A DNA stretch of 64,000 nt from Microbacterium sp. (GTDB lineage Bacteria; Actinomycetota; Actinomycetes; Actinomycetales; Microbacteriaceae). Positions 56,744 through 64,000 of the stretch are shown here, in pieces; the first letter of the stretch is position 1, and each line of letters begins with the position of its first letter. Made by a program: the position numbers and the translations under genes. The stretch spans positions 1 to 64,000 of the forward strand of contig NZ_JAPLAI010000011.1 of the NCBI RefSeq assembly GCF_026393345.1, read 5' to 3'. The notes beneath the pieces are model-generated. The model worked only from the letters and a program-made list of their open reading frames with translations. It was not told the DNA's origin and did no database searches.

Positions 56744-58498
56744 ATGAGCACTTCCGTGGTCCTCCCCGCTCTCGGCGAGAGCGTCACCGAGGGAACGGTC
56801 ACCCGCTGGCTCAAGAACGTCGGCGACACCGTCGCGGTGGACGAGGGCCTGCTCGAGATCTCGACCGACAAGGTTGACACCGAGATCCCCTCGCCGGTCG
56901 CCGGCGTCATCGAGGAGATCCTCGTGCAGGAAGACGAGACGGTGGAAGTCGGTGCGATCCTCGTGAAGATCGGCGACGGCTCTGGCGCCGCCTCCGAGCC
57001 TGCCGCGCCCGCCGAGGAGCCCGCCGCCGCCGCGGAGGCTCCGGCCGAGCCCGAGCCCGAGGCCGCCCCCGAGCCCGAGCCCGCTCCTGCGCCTGCCGCT
57101 CCCGCTCCCTCCGCATCCGGTGGCCACGAGATCGTGCTTCCCGAGCTCGGTGAGAGCGTCACCGAGGGCACCGTGACCCGCTGGCTCAAGCAGGTCGGTG
57201 ACGAGGTCGCCGTCGACGAGCCGATCCTCGAGATCTCGACCGACAAGGTCGACACCGAGATCCCGTCGCCCATCGCCGGCGTGCTGCAGGCGATCCTGGT
57301 GCAGGAAGACGAGACCGTCGAGGTCGGCGCCGCGCTCGCCCGGATCGGCGATGCCGCGCCCGCCGCGGCCGAGGCAGCCCCCGAAGCGCCCTCCACGGAG
57401 AAGCCTGTCGAGGTCGAGCAGGCCGAGGCGCAGTCCGCCCCGGCGACGGCCGCACCGGCTGCTGCTCCTTCGCCTGCCGCGACGCCCGCACCCGCTGCCG
57501 CTCCTGCGCCTGCTACGCCCGCCACTCCCGCCCCCAGCGCGTCTGCTCCTGCCGCAGCGCCGGCAGACGCGGACGACGACGGCCCCACCTACGTCACGCC
57601 CCTGGTTCGCCGCCTCGCGCAGCAGCAGGGCGTCGACCTCGCGACGGTGAAGGGCTCCGGCGTCGGCGGTCGCATCCGCAAGGAGGACGTGCTGAAGGCG
57701 GCCGAAGCCGCATCCGCTCCGGCCGCATCCGCTGCTCCCGCCGAAGCCGCCACACCCGCCGCGCCCACGCTCGAGGTCTCGCCGCTGCGCGGCACGACCC
57801 AGCCGATGTCTCGACTGCGGAAGGTGCTGGCCGAGCGTGCCGTCGCCTCCATGCAGCAGACCGCGCAGCTGACCACGGTCGTCGAGGTCGACGTCACCAA
57901 GCTCGCGAACTACCGCGACCAGGTGAAGGGCGATTTCCTCGCCAAGACCGGCGACAAGCTGTCGTTCCTGCCGTTCTTCGCCCTCGCTGCCGCAGAAGCC
58001 CTGAAGGCGTACCCGGTGATCAACTCCACCGTCGACGGCGATCAGATCGTCTACCCGGCCTCGGAGAACCTGTCCATCGCGGTCGACACCGAGCGTGGCC
58101 TGCTCACGCCGGTCGTCCGTGATGCGGGTGACAAGACCATCGCGCAGATCGCTCACGAGATCGCCGATCTCGCCGCCCGGACGCGGTCGAACAAGCTGAA
58201 GCCGGACGAGCTCGCCGGTGGCACCTTCACACTGACCAACACGGGTTCGCGCGGCGCGCTGTTCGACACCCCGGTGGTCTTCCTGCCGCAGTCCGCCATC
58301 CTCGGCACCGGCATCGTGTACAAGCGCCCCGGCGTGGTGACGGTCGATGGCAAGGACGCGATCTCGATTCGCTCCTACGTGTACCTCGCGCTGTCGTACG
58401 ACCACCGTGTCGTCGACGGTGCGGATGCGGCCCGCTTCCTGTCCGCCGTCAAGGCGCGTCTGGAAGCCGCGGACTTCGCCGGTTCCCTCGGCGCCTGA
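56744..58498 (+). CDS. sucB: 2-oxoglutarate dehydrogenase E2 (dihydrolipoamide succinyltransferase) with two lipoyl domains
   Basis: 584-residue acyltransferase core of a 2-oxoacid dehydrogenase. Two near-identical lipoyl domains carry the lipoylated lysine in 'EISTDKVDTEIPSP' (about residues 45 and 170), joined by Ala/Pro linkers. Then an E3-binding domain ('VTPLVRRLAQQQGVDLATV'), a further linker, and the catalytic domain ending with 'YDHRVVDGADAARFL' (active His). The linkers explain large low-complexity ORFs on other frames. A perfect hairpin follows the stop. Actinobacterial E2 of this type may serve both pyruvate and oxoglutarate complexes. Confidence 0.93.
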   Translation: MSTSVVLPALGESVTEGTVTRWLKNVGDTVAVDEGLLEISTDKVDTEIPSPVAGVIEEILVQEDETVEVGAILVKIGDGSGAASEPAAPAEEPAAAAEAPAEPEPEAAPEPEPAPAPAAPAPSASGGHEIVLPELGESVTEGTVTRWLKQVGDEVAVDEPILEISTDKVDTEIPSPIAGVLQAILVQEDETVEVGAALARIGDAAPAAAEAAPEAPSTEKPVEVEQAEAQSAPATAAPAAAPSPAATPAPAAAPAPATPATPAPSASAPAAAPADADDDGPTYVTPLVRRLAQQQGVDLATVKGSGVGGRIRKEDVLKAAEAASAPAASAAPAEAATPAAPTLEVSPLRGTTQPMSRLRKVLAERAVASMQQTAQLTTVVEVDVTKLANYRDQVKGDFLAKTGDKLSFLPFFALAAAEALKAYPVINSTVDGDQIVYPASENLSIAVDTERGLLTPVVRDAGDKTIAQIAHEIADLAARTRSNKLKPDELAGGTFTLTNTGSRGALFDTPVVFLPQSAILGTGIVYKRPGVVTVDGKDAISIRSYVYLALSYDHRVVDGADAARFLSAVKARLEAADFAGSLGA

Positions 58499-58507
58499 CG
58501 CATCCGA

Positions 58508-59728
58508 TCACGGCTGGTCCGCGACGTCATAGACGTCGCGGACCAGCCATTTTCCGTCTCGGGCGACGATGAGAACGATCTGACCTGCCGCGTCGGCATC
58601 GACACGGACCACCGCGATGCCGCCGAGATCATCGATGAGCGTCGCCTGCGCATCGACCGCGTCGACGGCGGGACCGGCAGGGAAGGTCTTCGCCGGATCT
58701 TCCACCAGCCCCGCGCGGCAGGAGGCGTCGTTCCCGCAGGCGCGCAGCCCGGACATCAGTGTCATGGCCACCGCGGCGAGATCGTCGCCGGCGGTGGCCG
58801 CCACACCCGATGGGGCCGCATCATCCGCCGACTCCCCGGTCGCCTCCGGTTCGGCGGCTTCGCCCGGCCGGGCCGGGCTGGGCGAAGCAGAGACGGCGAC
58901 CTGTTGCGGCGCCGGCGACCGCTCCGGCCACGTGAGGCCTACCCCGAGGACGATCATCGCCGCGACCGCCGCGGTGCCGATCACCAGGGGCCGCCGGCGT
59001 AGCCGTGAGCGCCGAACCATCCGCCACAGCCCGGTGCCCGCATCGGACATGCGTTCTCGCGCGCCTCGGGCGCGGACCCGGGCGGGCCGGGATGTCGGCG
59101 CGCCGGATGCGGATGCGGCGCCGCGTCTCCGGTCCCGGCGCGACGATCCCGGTGCGTCCGGTCGGGCCCGCACCGCGCTCGCACGACCGAGGGTGAACAC
59201 CCGCTCTTCCCACCCGGTGAGCGGAAGCGGGTCCGAGTCCTCCAGCTCCGCGGCGAGCTGATCGAAGAGCGGCTGATCGTCGCCTATGCCGAGGGCCCGG
59301 AGCAGGTCCGCAGCGGCGGGACGAATCGGCTGCGCTCCCGCGACCGGGACGAACAGCGGACGACCCTCCGGGCTCAACCACCATTGCCCGGTCATCTCCG
59401 GATCTGCCGCAGCGATGCCGCGGAGCATGCTGATCGCCAGCGTGATCGCGCCGCCGATCCCCTCGACCGGGACGGGGAGCGCCGGGAGGGCGACCGGCGG
59501 CATGAGCACCAGGTGGCCCGTCGGCGTGCGGAAGACCTCCGTCGGCCGGGCGAGGTGGTCGGCCGGCGCCCCGAACGCGCCGGATGGCAGCAGTTCCGCA
59601 TCCACGAGCAGTGCCGTGGTCTCCCCGACGCGGACCATCCCCGCCGGCCAGGGCGCGGCAGGCGGGCCGACGTGCCGCAGGATTTGCGGCACACCGGCGG
59701 CCAGCGGGTCGACCGGGGCAGCATCCAT
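58508..59728 (-). CDS. Hypothetical protein with one C-terminal-half membrane helix
   Basis: 406-residue protein from the ATG at 59728 ('MDAAPVDPLAAGVPQ'); the track extends further without support. The first ~190 residues are soluble and Ala/Pro/Leu-rich; then a basic stretch ('RRDRRRGAASAS'), a membrane helix ('PLVIGTAAVAAMIVLGVGLTW', core 'IGTAAVAAMIVLGVG') near 265, a Ser/Pro/Glu-rich linker and a small extracytoplasmic domain with two Cys ('RACGNDASCRAGL') that could form a disulfide. Function not recognised. The coding 3' end contains the sucB hairpin. Confidence 0.7.
   Translation of the reverse strand: MDAAPVDPLAAGVPQILRHVGPPAAPWPAGMVRVGETTALLVDAELLPSGAFGAPADHLARPTEVFRTPTGHLVLMPPVALPALPVPVEGIGGAITLAISMLRGIAAADPEMTGQWWLSPEGRPLFVPVAGAQPIRPAAADLLRALGIGDDQPLFDQLAAELEDSDPLPLTGWEERVFTLGRASAVRARPDAPGSSRRDRRRGAASASGAPTSRPARVRARGARERMSDAGTGLWRMVRRSRLRRRPLVIGTAAVAAMIVLGVGLTWPERSPAPQQVAVSASPSPARPGEAAEPEATGESADDAAPSGVAATAGDDLAAVAMTLMSGLRACGNDASCRAGLVEDPAKTFPAGPAVDAVDAQATLIDDLGGIAVVRVDADAAGQIVLIVARDGKWLVRDVYDVADQP
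58512..58553 (+). terminator. sucB terminator embedded in the opposite gene's coding end
   Basis: GGCTGGTCCGCGACGTC pairs perfectly over 17 bases with its complement around a three-base loop, then ATTTT. Begins 14 bases past the sucB stop. On the minus strand the same bases code for the C-terminal 'VRDVYDVADQP'. Confidence 0.85.
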
Positions 59729-59850
59729 CACTCCGTCAGGCTGCGTCGCCGTGCGCCGGATGCGGGGACGGGCGGCCGCATCCGTGCACGATCGACATCC
59801 CGTCACCGACTGGGGAGGAGAGGTGGGCGCCGCGCCGGTAGGCTGGAGGT

Positions 59851-60558
59851 ATGGCCCGCAGCACGACCCCGGAGAAGCGTCCTGGCTTCTTCTCTCAGCT
59901 CAAGACCCTCTTCCGATTCACGAAGGAGGAGTACAGCTGGCTGCCCTGGCTGCTGGCGGGCATCCTCGTCGTCGGCGTCGCCCTCGGCGTCGCGGTGGGA
60001 TCGTTCATCCCGCCCTTCGCCATCTGGAGCATCATCCTCTGGGGCGTCACCGGCCTGCTGGTCGGTGTGCTTGCCGCCCTCATGACCATGACGCGGCTGT
60101 CGACCACCGCGATGTACCGCAAGATCGACGGCATGCCCGGCGCCGCGGGTCACGTGCTGAGCACCTCCCTCGGACGCAACTGGCAGTCGAGCGAGATGCC
60201 CGTCGGTGTGAACCCGCGCACGCAGGAAGCGGTCTACCGCGCCATCGGCCGCGGCGGCGTCGTCGTCGTCGGCGAAGGCGCCCGCGGACGTCTGACCCGC
60301 CTGGTCGCCGACGAGCGGTCCAAGGTCACCCGCGTCGCCTCCGGTGTCCCCGTGACCGTCATCTACGTCGGACACGGCGAAGACGAGGTCGAGATCAGCC
60401 AGCTCGCGAAGACCATCAAGAAGCTGCCGAAGGCCATCGACCGCACCACCATGGCGGCCGTCATCAAGCGCGTCGAGTCGGTCTCGCAGTCGCTGTCGTC
60501 GCTGCCGATCCCGAAGGGCATCGACCCCACCAAGGTTCGCGCGCCGCGACCCCGCTGA
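59851..60558 (+). CDS. DUF4191 membrane protein
   Basis: 235-residue actinobacterial protein with two membrane helices ('WLPWLLAGILVVGVALGVAVG' core 'LLAGILVVGVALGVA', then 'FAIWSIILWGVTGLLVGVLA') and a basic cytoplasmic domain with 'MYRKIDGMPGAAGHVLS' and 'RRVARAKPKV'-type sequence replaced here by 'GRGGVVVVGEGARGRL'. Counterpart of Rv2219 as I recall, always near glnA. Function unknown. GGAGG precedes the ATG. Confidence 0.88.
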   Translation: MARSTTPEKRPGFFSQLKTLFRFTKEEYSWLPWLLAGILVVGVALGVAVGSFIPPFAIWSIILWGVTGLLVGVLAALMTMTRLSTTAMYRKIDGMPGAAGHVLSTSLGRNWQSSEMPVGVNPRTQEAVYRAIGRGGVVVVGEGARGRLTRLVADERSKVTRVASGVPVTVIYVGHGEDEVEISQLAKTIKKLPKAIDRTTMAAVIKRVESVSQSLSSLPIPKGIDPTKVRAPRPR

Positions 60559-60586
60559 GCCGAGTCTCCCCCGGACTCGCCGCGGG

Positions 60587-60988
60587 TCAGCCGCGGATGA
60601 GGACGGTTCCTGCGGCCTTGTCGTGCAGGCCCCGCTGATCCGCGTCCCAGATCACCGCCGGGATCACCAGCACCAGCAGGACGGTGCGGACGATGGGGCG
60701 CCACAGGCCCACCCAGGCACCGTCGACGCGCACCAGGCGGAGGCCCAGGATGCGGTGGCCCGGGCTCCCGCCCAGCAGCGGCAGGAACACGACCTGGACG
60801 ATCGCGAAGATCGCCATCGTCGCCCAGCTGTCGTACGAGAAGAACGCGATCGAGATGATCGTCGCGCAGGCCCAGTCGATCGCCAGCGCCCCGAGACGGC
60901 GCCCGACCCGGGCGACACTCCCCCGTCCGGTGTTCGGAAGACCCAGTCGTTCGCCGGGATAGCTGGATTCTGCGGGGGTTTCGGGCAC
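60587..60988 (-). CDS. RDD family membrane protein
   Basis: 133-residue protein with an RDD domain: 'GSVARVGRRLGALAIDWACATI' (the R..D signature, core 'GRRLGALAIDWACA'), two or three membrane helices, and 'GHRILGLRLVRVDG'. RDD proteins are thought to act in transport, without a known substrate in actinobacteria. GTG start at 60988. Sits between DUF4191 and glnA, its normal neighbour in this phylum. Confidence 0.9.
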   Translation of the reverse strand: MPETPAESSYPGERLGLPNTGRGSVARVGRRLGALAIDWACATIISIAFFSYDSWATMAIFAIVQVVFLPLLGGSPGHRILGLRLVRVDGAWVGLWRPIVRTVLLVLVIPAVIWDADQRGLHDKAAGTVLIRG

Positions 60989-61011
60989 GGAGTCAGCCTA
61001 AACCGGCACGC

Positions 61012-61049
61012 GTAACATGCCGGAAACATAAGAGACACCGCCGGGCAAT
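61012..61049 (+). promoter_or_regulatory. GlnR box candidate upstream of glnA
   Basis: GTAAC-ATGCCG-GAAAC, then GACAC at the next N6 spacing and GCAAT at the one after, close to the full gTnAC-N6-GaAAC-N6-GTnAC-N6-GaAAC consensus. It is 73 to 110 bases before the ATG. It lies on the host side of the sequence change in glnA. Confidence 0.65.
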
Positions 61050-61121
61050 GCCCCCCGGATACGGTCGAGGGAGCCCGCCCTGGCGGGCGGAATTCCCGAA
61101 TGCCCTACCTCTGGAGTCTCC

Positions 61122-62546
61122 ATGTTCAGTGATTCATCCGAGGTGCTCAAGTTCATCAAGGACGAGGACGTCAAGTTCCTCGACATCCGGTTCACGGATC
61201 TGCCTGGTGTCCAGCAGCACTTCAACATCCCCGCATCGACTGTCGACGAAGAGTTCTTCACCGTCGGCCAGTTGTTCGACGGTTCCTCCATCCGGGGATT
61301 CGCGAACATCCACGAGTCGGACATGCAGCTGATTCCGGACGTGTCGACGGCGTACGTCGACCAGTTCCGCGAGGCGAAGACCCTCGTGATGATCTTCGAC
61401 ATCTACAACCCGCGCAACGGCGAGATCTACCACAAGGACCCGCGTCAGGTCGCCAAGAAGGCCGAGAAGTACCTGGCCTCCACCGGCATCGCCGACACCG
61501 CGTTCTTCGCCCCCGAGGCCGAGTTCTACATCTTCGACGACGTCCGCTACGAGGTCACGCAGAACTCGAGCTTCTACAAGGTCGACTCCGAAGAGGGCGC
61601 CTGGAACACGGGTCGTGAAGAAGAGGGCGGCAACCTCGCCAACAAGACCCCGTACAAGGGTGGCTACTTCCCGGTCAGCCCGGTCGACAAGACCGCCGAC
61701 CTGCGCGACGACATCACGCTCAACCTGATCGAGTCCGGGTTCATCCTCGAGCGCTCGCACCACGAGGTCGGCACCGGTGGTCAGCAGGAGATCAACTACC
61801 GCTTCGACACCATGGTCCACGCGGCGGACGACATCCTGAAGTTCAAGTACATCGTCAAGAACACGGCCGACCAGTGGGGCAAGGTCGCGACCTTCATGCC
61901 CAAGCCGCTCTTCGGCGACAATGGCTCGGGCATGCACTGCCACCAGTCACTTTGGAAGAACGGCGAACCTCTATTCTACGACGAGCGTGGTTACGGAGGC
62001 CTATCCGACACAGCGCGCTGGTACATCGGTGGCCTGCTGCATCATGCACCGTCGCTGCTGGCATTCACCAACCCGACGGTCAATAGCTACCACCGTCTGG
62101 TGCCTGGCTTTGAGGCGCCCGTGAATCTGGTCTACTCAGCCCGCAACCGCTCCGCTTGCATCCGAATCCCCGTAACCGGGAATTCGCCCAAGGCCAAGCG
62201 CATTGAGTTCCGCGTGCCGGATCCGTCCAGCAATCCTTATTTGGCCTTCTCCGCCCAGTTGATGGCTGGTCTGGACGGCATAAAGAACCGGATCGAGCCA
62301 CACGCACCCGTCGACAAGGATCTCTACGAGTTGCCGCCCGACGAGATGGCGAACATCCCTCAGGTGCCCGGCTCCCTGCCTGCCGTCCTTGACGCTCTCG
62401 AGGCCGATAGCGAATACCTGCAGGCTGGCGGGGTCTTCCCAGCCGACCTGATCGAGACGTGGATCGACTACAAGCGCACCAATGAGATTGATCCCATCCG
62501 GTTGCGTCCGCATCCGCACGAATTCGAGCTCTATTACGACATCTAG
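61122..62546 (+). CDS. glnA: Type I glutamine synthetase, mosaic
   Basis: 474-residue GSI-beta enzyme making glutamine from glutamate, ammonia and ATP. '[14 protein letters not shown]' and '[16 protein letters not shown]' at the N-terminus, '[12 protein letters not shown]', '[14 protein letters not shown]' and '[17 protein letters not shown]' in the active site, and the adenylylation Tyr in '[10 protein letters not shown]'. The frame is intact, but the first ~270 codons use host-like GC-ending codons, whereas the rest uses CTA, CTT, TCA, ACA, GGA and similar freely. The protein is therefore continuous while the DNA looks like two sources joined inside the conserved motif. Confidence 0.95.
   Translation: MFSDSSEVLKFIKDEDVKFLDIRFTDLPGVQQHFNIPASTVDEEFFTVGQLFDGSSIRGFANIHESDMQLIPDVSTAYVDQFREAKTLVMIFDIYNPRNGEIYHKDPRQVAKKAEKYLASTGIADTAFFAPEAEFYIFDDVRYEVTQNSSFYKVDSEEGAWNTGREEEGGNLANKTPYKGGYFPVSPVDKTADLRDDITLNLIESGFILERSHHEVGTGGQQEINYRFDTMVHAADDILKFKYIVKNTADQWGKVATFMPKPLFGDNGSGMHCHQSLWKNGEPLFYDERGYGGLSDTARWYIGGLLHHAPSLLAFTNPTVNSYHRLVPGFEAPVNLVYSARNRSACIRIPVTGNSPKAKRIEFRVPDPSSNPYLAFSAQLMAGLDGIKNRIEPHAPVDKDLYELPPDEMANIPQVPGSLPAVLDALEADSEYLQAGGVFPADLIETWIDYKRTNEIDPIRLRPHPHEFELYYDI
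61915..61956. other. Composition break / putative join within glnA
   Basis: Upstream codons are almost all G- or C-ending; from AAT at 61920 and TCA CTT at 61948 on, A- and T-ending codons become frequent and stay so to the window's end. The break coincides with bases encoding the near-invariant '[11 protein letters not shown]', where two unrelated actinobacterial glnA genes could share a run of identity long enough to recombine or to be mis-joined in assembly. Confidence 0.75.
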
Positions 62547-62610
62547 TTCCCTTCGTTCAGCAATCCCACAGGTTCCCTTTCGCGTCGATTCGCCTCGCGC
62601 CCAAGGGGAA

Positions 62611-62647
62611 GGGGGGCGGGTCATTTCGGTGGCCCGCCCCCCTTTTT
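62611..62647 (+). terminator. Rho-independent terminator of glnA (foreign side)
   Basis: GGGGGGCGGG pairs with CCCGCCCCCC around a 12-base loop and is followed by TTTTT, 65 bases past the glnA stop. The clearest classical terminator in the window. Confidence 0.9.
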
Positions 62648-62716
62648 AACTGACCTGGAATCGTCAAGGTATTCCCCCGATGACAAGTCGGCGGTTGGCT
62701 GGGGGATGATCTGATT

Positions 62717-64000
62717 ATGAACCGGCGAACCATCGGTTGGATGCTAGTCGCAGTACAGGCGCTGATGCTTGTGGTTCTCCTCATCCTGCCCTTGCGGCCA
62801 TGCACTCCCCCGTGGCTTGTCGTCGGAGGCCTGCTGTTCATCGGCGGGGTGGCGATCGGGATTCTCGCCCTCCGGCAACTCGGGCCAGCCCTCACCCCCA
62901 CGCCAGTGCCGAAACCGGCAGCCGATCTGCAGACCGAGGGTATCTACCACTGGGCTCGGCACCCGATCTATTCAAGCGTCATGGTGCTCACCCTTGGTCT
63001 GGTCGTGGCCGCCGGTTCCGCATGGAGCCTATGTTGGTGGGTACTGCTGGTCTGTTTCTTTGCCATCAAATCCCGCTGGGAGGACACCCTCCTAGCCGAA
63101 GGTCACGGCCAGGCTTGGCTTGATTGGGCGGAGAAGACCGGGCCCTTCTTCCCGCACCTCCCCCGAGCCATCACCAGAGGACTGCTCATCACTCTCACGG
63201 TCATCGTATGGAGCTCATCCTTCTGGACAGGTTTCACTTTCCAGCAGACCTACGCAGAATCCGATGGCGAGCCCAAGGAGGTGATTATCGCCACGTGGAT
63301 GAGAGACAACAATATGGGCCCCGTGGTGGCCCAACTTGAGAATCTCTACTACACCTACATCAACACTCCGCAAATCGGCGGACAACCGACTGTCTCAGCT
63401 GACCTGACAGCCGAGGATTCTGCCGGTGTCGAACCTATGCAGCCTGTGCCCAGTGCCTCTGCGCAGGCAACTGTTGCACCTGAGGTTAAGCACCTCGACC
63501 CCCCGCCACCGATCATCTCCCCGGTCAGCATGCCAGAGCCAAAGGAGGGGCTGTGGCAGCCGGTCGGCAGCCATGTTGCTGGAATCCCTGCCATCTATGT
63601 CACCCGAGTCCGCGCCGATGACGTCCACACCAGTTATTTCGCCTCTGCTATGTGGATCGACACTACCCTCGCAACCGCCATGTTTATCCCGGGTTATCAG
63701 GAACCCGGTGGGCCAAACCCCTTTGATGGAGCACTGCCCAAGGAGGACTGGCCCATTGTGCTGGCGAACTTCAACGGGGCATTTCGTCTTGCCGACACTA
63801 TGGCGGGGTACTATTACGGAGGGGAGATGGTCAAGCCGCTGGTAAACGGCAAGGCGAGTACGGTTATATACAAGGACGGCAGCATCAAAATCGGCAAATG
63901 GGGCCACGGTCTCCAGATGAGTGATCAGGTGCAGTCCGTACGTCAGAATCTGAATCTCATCGTCGACAAGGGTGAGTCCAAGGTCTCGAGTGCGACCGAC
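62717..64000 (+). CDS. Fused isoprenylcysteine/phospholipid methyltransferase-like membrane domain plus phosphodiester-glycosidase-like domain, C-terminus beyond the window
   Basis: Open from the ATG at 62717 to the last base (428 codons), so absent from the ORF track. Residues 1-155 resemble ICMT/PEMT-type membrane methyltransferases: two N-terminal helices, 'GIYHWARHPIYSS' (RHPxY motif), a hydrophobic hairpin, then 'EDTLLAEGHGQAWLDW'. A further helix ('ITRGLLITLTVIVWSSSFW') begins an extracytoplasmic part; after a Pro/Ser-rich linker, residues ~275-428 resemble phosphodiester glycosidase (NAGPA-type) domains ('YFASAMWIDTTL', 'LANFNGAFRLADTMAGYY'). Codon use is not host-like. The fusion may be real or may join two former neighbours. 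Confidence 0.72.
   Translation, partial: MNRRTIGWMLVAVQALMLVVLLILPLRPCTPPWLVVGGLLFIGGVAIGILALRQLGPALTPTPVPKPAADLQTEGIYHWARHPIYSSVMVLTLGLVVAAGSAWSLCWWVLLVCFFAIKSRWEDTLLAEGHGQAWLDWAEKTGPFFPHLPRAITRGLLITLTVIVWSSSFWTGFTFQQTYAESDGEPKEVIIATWMRDNNMGPVVAQLENLYYTYINTPQIGGQPTVSADLTAEDSAGVEPMQPVPSASAQATVAPEVKHLDPPPPIISPVSMPEPKEGLWQPVGSHVAGIPAIYVTRVRADDVHTSYFASAMWIDTTLATAMFIPGYQEPGGPNPFDGALPKEDWPIVLANFNGAFRLADTMAGYYYGGEMVKPLVNGKASTVIYKDGSIKIGKWGHGLQMSDQVQSVRQNLNLIVDKGESKVSSATD

Noticed and set aside
61039-61121. Riboswitch or glutamine-sensing RNA in the glnA leader
   Set aside because: Two GC-rich hairpins are present (including GCCCGCC/GGCGGGC), but I could not recognise a known glutamine-riboswitch core; a simple leader with a GlnR site explains the region.

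Overview
The window is high-GC actinobacterial chromosome. Codons nearly always end in G or C, GTG starts are common, and genes are packed with 1-, 4- or 8-11-base overlaps. The gene content fits Micrococcales, most likely Microbacteriaceae and close to Microbacterium: the secDF-yajC-ruvBAC-yebC-pdxTS block, the dut/DUF3710/DUF3159/DUF4193/SepH/sigma-A block, and the pepA-lpd-sucB-DUF4191-RDD-glnA block. This placement comes from recalled gene order and protein character; no search was run. No rRNA, transposase, integrase, prophage or CRISPR array was seen.

Layout. 1-7,600: a leftward housekeeping block (Rsh stringent-response enzyme cut by the window edge, secF, secD, yajC, ruvB, ruvA, ruvC, yebC). 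7,600-12,750: a vitamin B6/PLP island with a PLP decarboxylase, pdxT, a damaged pdxS, a MocR/PdxR-type regulator and pdxY. 12,750-19,350: HIT protein, thrS, a transporter, and several small enzymes. 19,440-20,030: four tRNA genes (Val-GAC, Cys, Gly, Val-CAC). 20,050-28,400: accessory genes (GH16-like protein, TetR/SDR pair, PemK-like protein) mixed with amt, zapE, sseA-sufE and a membrane-anchored hydrolase. 28,400-44,360: DUF3000-rnd, a fatty-acid beta-oxidation pair, a CPT-like kinase relative, dxs, aconitase, and the dut cluster through SepH. 44,400-53,800: topoisomerase IV subunits in convergent orientation, an ATP-grasp protein, sigma-A with a downstream F420-ligase-like gene, and a PAC2 protein. 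53,870-62,550: pepA (frameshifted), lpd, sucB, DUF4191, RDD and glnA.

Two genes are broken: pdxS lacks about 127 bases including its catalytic centre, and pepA carries a one-base frameshift. Inside glnA, near 61,920-61,955, codon and base use change abruptly, and the expected downstream gene (glnE) is replaced by a foreign-looking ORF that fuses a methyltransferase-like membrane domain to a phosphodiester-glycosidase-like domain. This is either recombination in a conserved gene or, more simply, an assembly join between two organisms. The last ~2 kb should not be assumed to belong to the host.

The most interesting non-coding signal is a set of four structured intergenic elements (12,768; 22,855; 27,088; 46,887). 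Each carries three or four copies of a 12-17 base motif in direct and inverted orientation, so one copy can pair with either of two partners. All four lie just past gene 3' ends, and three lie between convergent genes. Two of them are a recognisable 74-bp repeat family; the other two share the architecture but not the sequence. Likely GlnR half-boxes (GTAAC-N6-GAAAC) precede both amt and glnA, and a perfect 24-bp palindrome lies upstream of aconitase.
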